A program made the translations under genes and the position numbers. This document shows, piece after piece, positions 14,138 to 15,521 of a DNA stretch of 15,521 nucleotides (position 1 is its first letter; each line of letters starts with the position of its first letter). The notes under the pieces are model-generated. The model worked only from the letters and a program-made list of their open reading frames with translations. It was not told the DNA's origin and did not search any database. This DNA is from CALZKI01 sp964567585 (lineage in GTDB: Bacteria; Bacillota; Clostridia; Lachnospirales; Lachnospiraceae): assembly GCA_964567585.1 (NCBI GenBank), contig CAZMND010000049.1, positions 1-15,521 of the forward strand. The letters are read 5' to 3'.

Positions 14138-15063
14138 TATTACATACAGGTATGAGAACTGATATTCCGGCGTTTTATACGGAATGGTTTGTAAATCGTC
14201 TGAAAGAAGGTTATGTGATGGTCCGCAATCCATATAACCCTGTTCAGGTGACAAAATATAATATCTCTCCGGATGTAGTGGATGTTATCTCTTTTTGCAC
14301 TAAGAATCCGGCACCGTTTCTGCCTTATATGGATTTATTAAAGGAGTATGGACAATATTGGTTTGTTACAATTACTCCATATGACAAAGAAATAGAGCCT
14401 AAAGTGCCGGGAAAAGAAATTGTTATGGAGTCCTTCAAAGAATTATCGGAAATAGTTGGGATTCATTCTATCGGATGGCGATATGATCCTATATTTATTT
14501 CAAAGGAATATCCTGTAGAGAGACATATAGAAGAATTTGAGAATATGGCAAGCCGTTTATGCGGATATACAAATACCTGTGTTATTAGTTTTATTGATTT
14601 ATATAAAAAGGTATTACGTAATTTCCCGGAAGCTAAGGAAGTAAAGAAAGATGAACGAAAAGAACTTGCCAAAGCATTTGTCCGTATTGGCAGTAAATAT
14701 AATATAACAATTAAGTCTTGTGCGGAAGGTACAGAGCTGGAACCTTTGGGAGTGGATTGTACCGGATGTATGACAGTACCTATATTTGAAAAAGCAATAG
14801 ATTGTTCGTTAATAGTTCCAAAGGTAAAAGGTGCAAGAGCTGAATGTGGCTGTTTATTGGGATGCGATATTGGAGCTTACAATACCTGTGGTCATTTGTG
14901 TAAGTATTGTTATGCAAATTATGATGCTAAAACGGTTATAAATAATATGAAAAGTCATAACCCGAAATCACCACTACTACTTGGAAGATTGTCCAAGAAT
15001 GATGTGATTCATAATGCAAAACAGGAAAGTTGGAAAGATATGCAATTAAGGCTACAGATATAA
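14134..15063 (+). CDS. DUF1848 family protein with C-terminal Cys cluster
   Basis: A 309-residue protein of the DUF1848 family, of unknown function. Family marks are TDIPAFYTEWFVNRLKEGY, MVRNPYNPVQVTKYN, VDVISFCTKNPAPFLPYM and GWRYDPIFIS. Near the end lie C238, C240, C244 and then CGHLCKYCYANY with C252, C256, C259, a CxxxCxxC motif like the one that binds the [4Fe-4S] cluster in radical SAM enzymes, here at the C-terminal end of a likely barrel rather than at the start. C209 and C212 add a CxxC. An iron-sulphur protein is therefore likely (inference). The start at 14134 overlaps the previous stop (ATGA) and matches the conserved N-terminus; ATG at 14122 is an alternative. There is no strong ribosome binding site, consistent with coupling. 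Confidence 0.88.
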   Translation: MILHTGMRTDIPAFYTEWFVNRLKEGYVMVRNPYNPVQVTKYNISPDVVDVISFCTKNPAPFLPYMDLLKEYGQYWFVTITPYDKEIEPKVPGKEIVMESFKELSEIVGIHSIGWRYDPIFISKEYPVERHIEEFENMASRLCGYTNTCVISFIDLYKKVLRNFPEAKEVKKDERKELAKAFVRIGSKYNITIKSCAEGTELEPLGVDCTGCMTVPIFEKAIDCSLIVPKVKGARAECGCLLGCDIGAYNTCGHLCKYCYANYDAKTVINNMKSHNPKSPLLLGRLSKNDVIHNAKQESWKDMQLRLQI

Positions 15064-15225
15064 ATTTTAAATTATGCAAGAAAAATTGCAGAAAACAATA
15101 ACTGCTATAAGATGATGTTATTGACCGGCTCAAAGAGTCAGAGCACACTGGATTTTTACAAAAATGCGGGCTATAACAGTTTGGACAAAACTGCGTTTAT
15201 TCAGTGGATTGGAATAGAGAAATAG
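15064..15225 (+). pseudogene. GNAT acetyltransferase C-terminal remnant (first)
   Basis: The frame that follows the DUF1848 stop reads NYARKIAENNNCYKMMLLTG, then STLDFYKNAGYN and AFIQWIGIEK, ending at TAG 15223-15225. The A...C-K-LT then DFYKNAGY pattern is the last third of GNAT-fold N-acetyltransferases, including the helix before the final strands. There is no start codon or ribosome binding site, and the acetyl-CoA loop (R/Q-x-x-G-x-G/A) is missing, so this is a scrap left by an upstream deletion. It lies in the same frame as the DUF1848 gene, directly after its stop. Confidence 0.7.
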
Positions 15226-15232
15226 GGAGAAA

Positions 15233-15298
15233 AGATTTTATGAGAAGATTGGCTTTAAAGAAAATGAGGACTATTTCCTAACAATTCCTCGAGAGTAG
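15233..15298 (+). pseudogene. GNAT acetyltransferase C-terminal remnant (second)
   Basis: A short open stretch reads RFYEKIGFKENEDYFLTIPR then E and TAG at 15296-15298. FYEKIGFK is the usual GNAT C-terminal motif (FYxKxGF). It lies in a different frame from the first remnant and is a different sequence, so it comes from a second acetyltransferase gene. Only about 21 residues remain. Confidence 0.5.
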
Positions 15299-15326
15299 AA
15301 AAATTGAATTTAGGGAGGTTATTTAA

Positions 15327-15521
15327 ATGAATGAGCAAGTGAAAGATTATATAGATAAATATCCAAGTGAGATAATTGATATGTACAATAATTTAAGGCA
15401 GATGATTTTTGATAGTGTTTCATGTGAACCAGAAGAAGTATTGTGGGCAAAATTACCAAGCTATTATGTTGGGGAAGCCTTCGTGAGACTTATTCCATTT
15501 AAAAATCACATTAATATTGAG
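15327..15521 (+). CDS. DUF1801 (YdhG-like) family protein, 3' end outside the window
   Basis: The first 65 codons are visible. The reading MNEQVKDYIDKYPSEII, then LRQMIFDSV and EVLWAKLPSYYV followed by FKNHINIE, matches the start of DUF1801/YdhG-like proteins (an N-terminal helix with a Pro, then I/L-P-x-Y and FKNHI), a small cytoplasmic alpha/beta fold sometimes linked to metal handling but without firm function. GGGAGG lies 8 bases before the ATG, a strong site. The gene is intact as far as it goes and is the first unbroken one after the remnants. No clear promoter was found in the short gap before it. Confidence 0.75.
   Translation, partial: MNEQVKDYIDKYPSEIIDMYNNLRQMIFDSVSCEPEEVLWAKLPSYYVGEAFVRLIPFKNHINIE

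Overview
The window looks like a chromosomal segment of a low-GC Gram-positive anaerobe of the class Clostridia, most likely a Lachnospiraceae member. This is inferred from AT-rich, AGGAGG-led genes, sigma-A-type promoters of the TTTACA-17-TATAAT kind, and the families present (DUF2207 with a glycine-rich tail, DUF6273, DUF1848, a topology-modulation P-loop kinase). No rRNA, tRNA, CRISPR array, integrase or transposase was seen.

Layout. (1) 1-4149, plus strand: a possible 69-residue Cys-rich peptide ORF, then a tightly packed run of a P-loop nucleotide kinase-like protein, a glutathionylspermidine-synthase-type ATP-grasp ligase, a 217-residue protein I do not recognise, and homospermidine synthase. 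The last three read as one polyamine module: homospermidine is made and may then be joined to a carboxylate by the ATP-grasp enzyme. (2) 4160-7150: lemA on the plus strand converging on a large DUF2207 membrane protein on the minus strand, with a shared bidirectional terminator and a good promoter at each outer end. (3) 7316-8280: a promoter, a 60-residue coiled-coil-like protein and a membrane-anchored protein whose C-terminal domain resembles polymorphic-toxin RNase domains, closed by a hairpin. (4) 8314-9581: decay zone, with an internally deleted histidine phosphatase overlapping a frameshifted LacI-family regulator. (5) 9594-11087: strong terminator, a perfect 8+8 bp palindrome, then a MATE efflux transporter. 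(6) 11105-13789: promoter, leader hairpin, then three membrane proteins in a row: TIR-TM-DUF6273, zinc-ribbon-TM-extracytoplasmic domain, and a small TM protein with an extracytoplasmic beta-rich domain. (7) 13796-15521: a 5'-truncated short-chain dehydrogenase remnant overlapping a DUF1848 gene by ATGA, two GNAT acetyltransferase C-terminal scraps, and the start of a DUF1801-like gene that runs off the window.

The two best candidates for an undescribed system are the polyamine-ligation module (795-4149) and the TIR receptor-like operon (11204-13789), in which the positively charged stretch before the membrane helix predicts a cytoplasmic TIR domain joined to an outside sensor domain. Four or five broken genes between 8.3 and 9.6 kb and between 13.8 and 15.3 kb show that the right half is an actively eroding accessory region. 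Family assignments are from recalled motifs; no database search was run.
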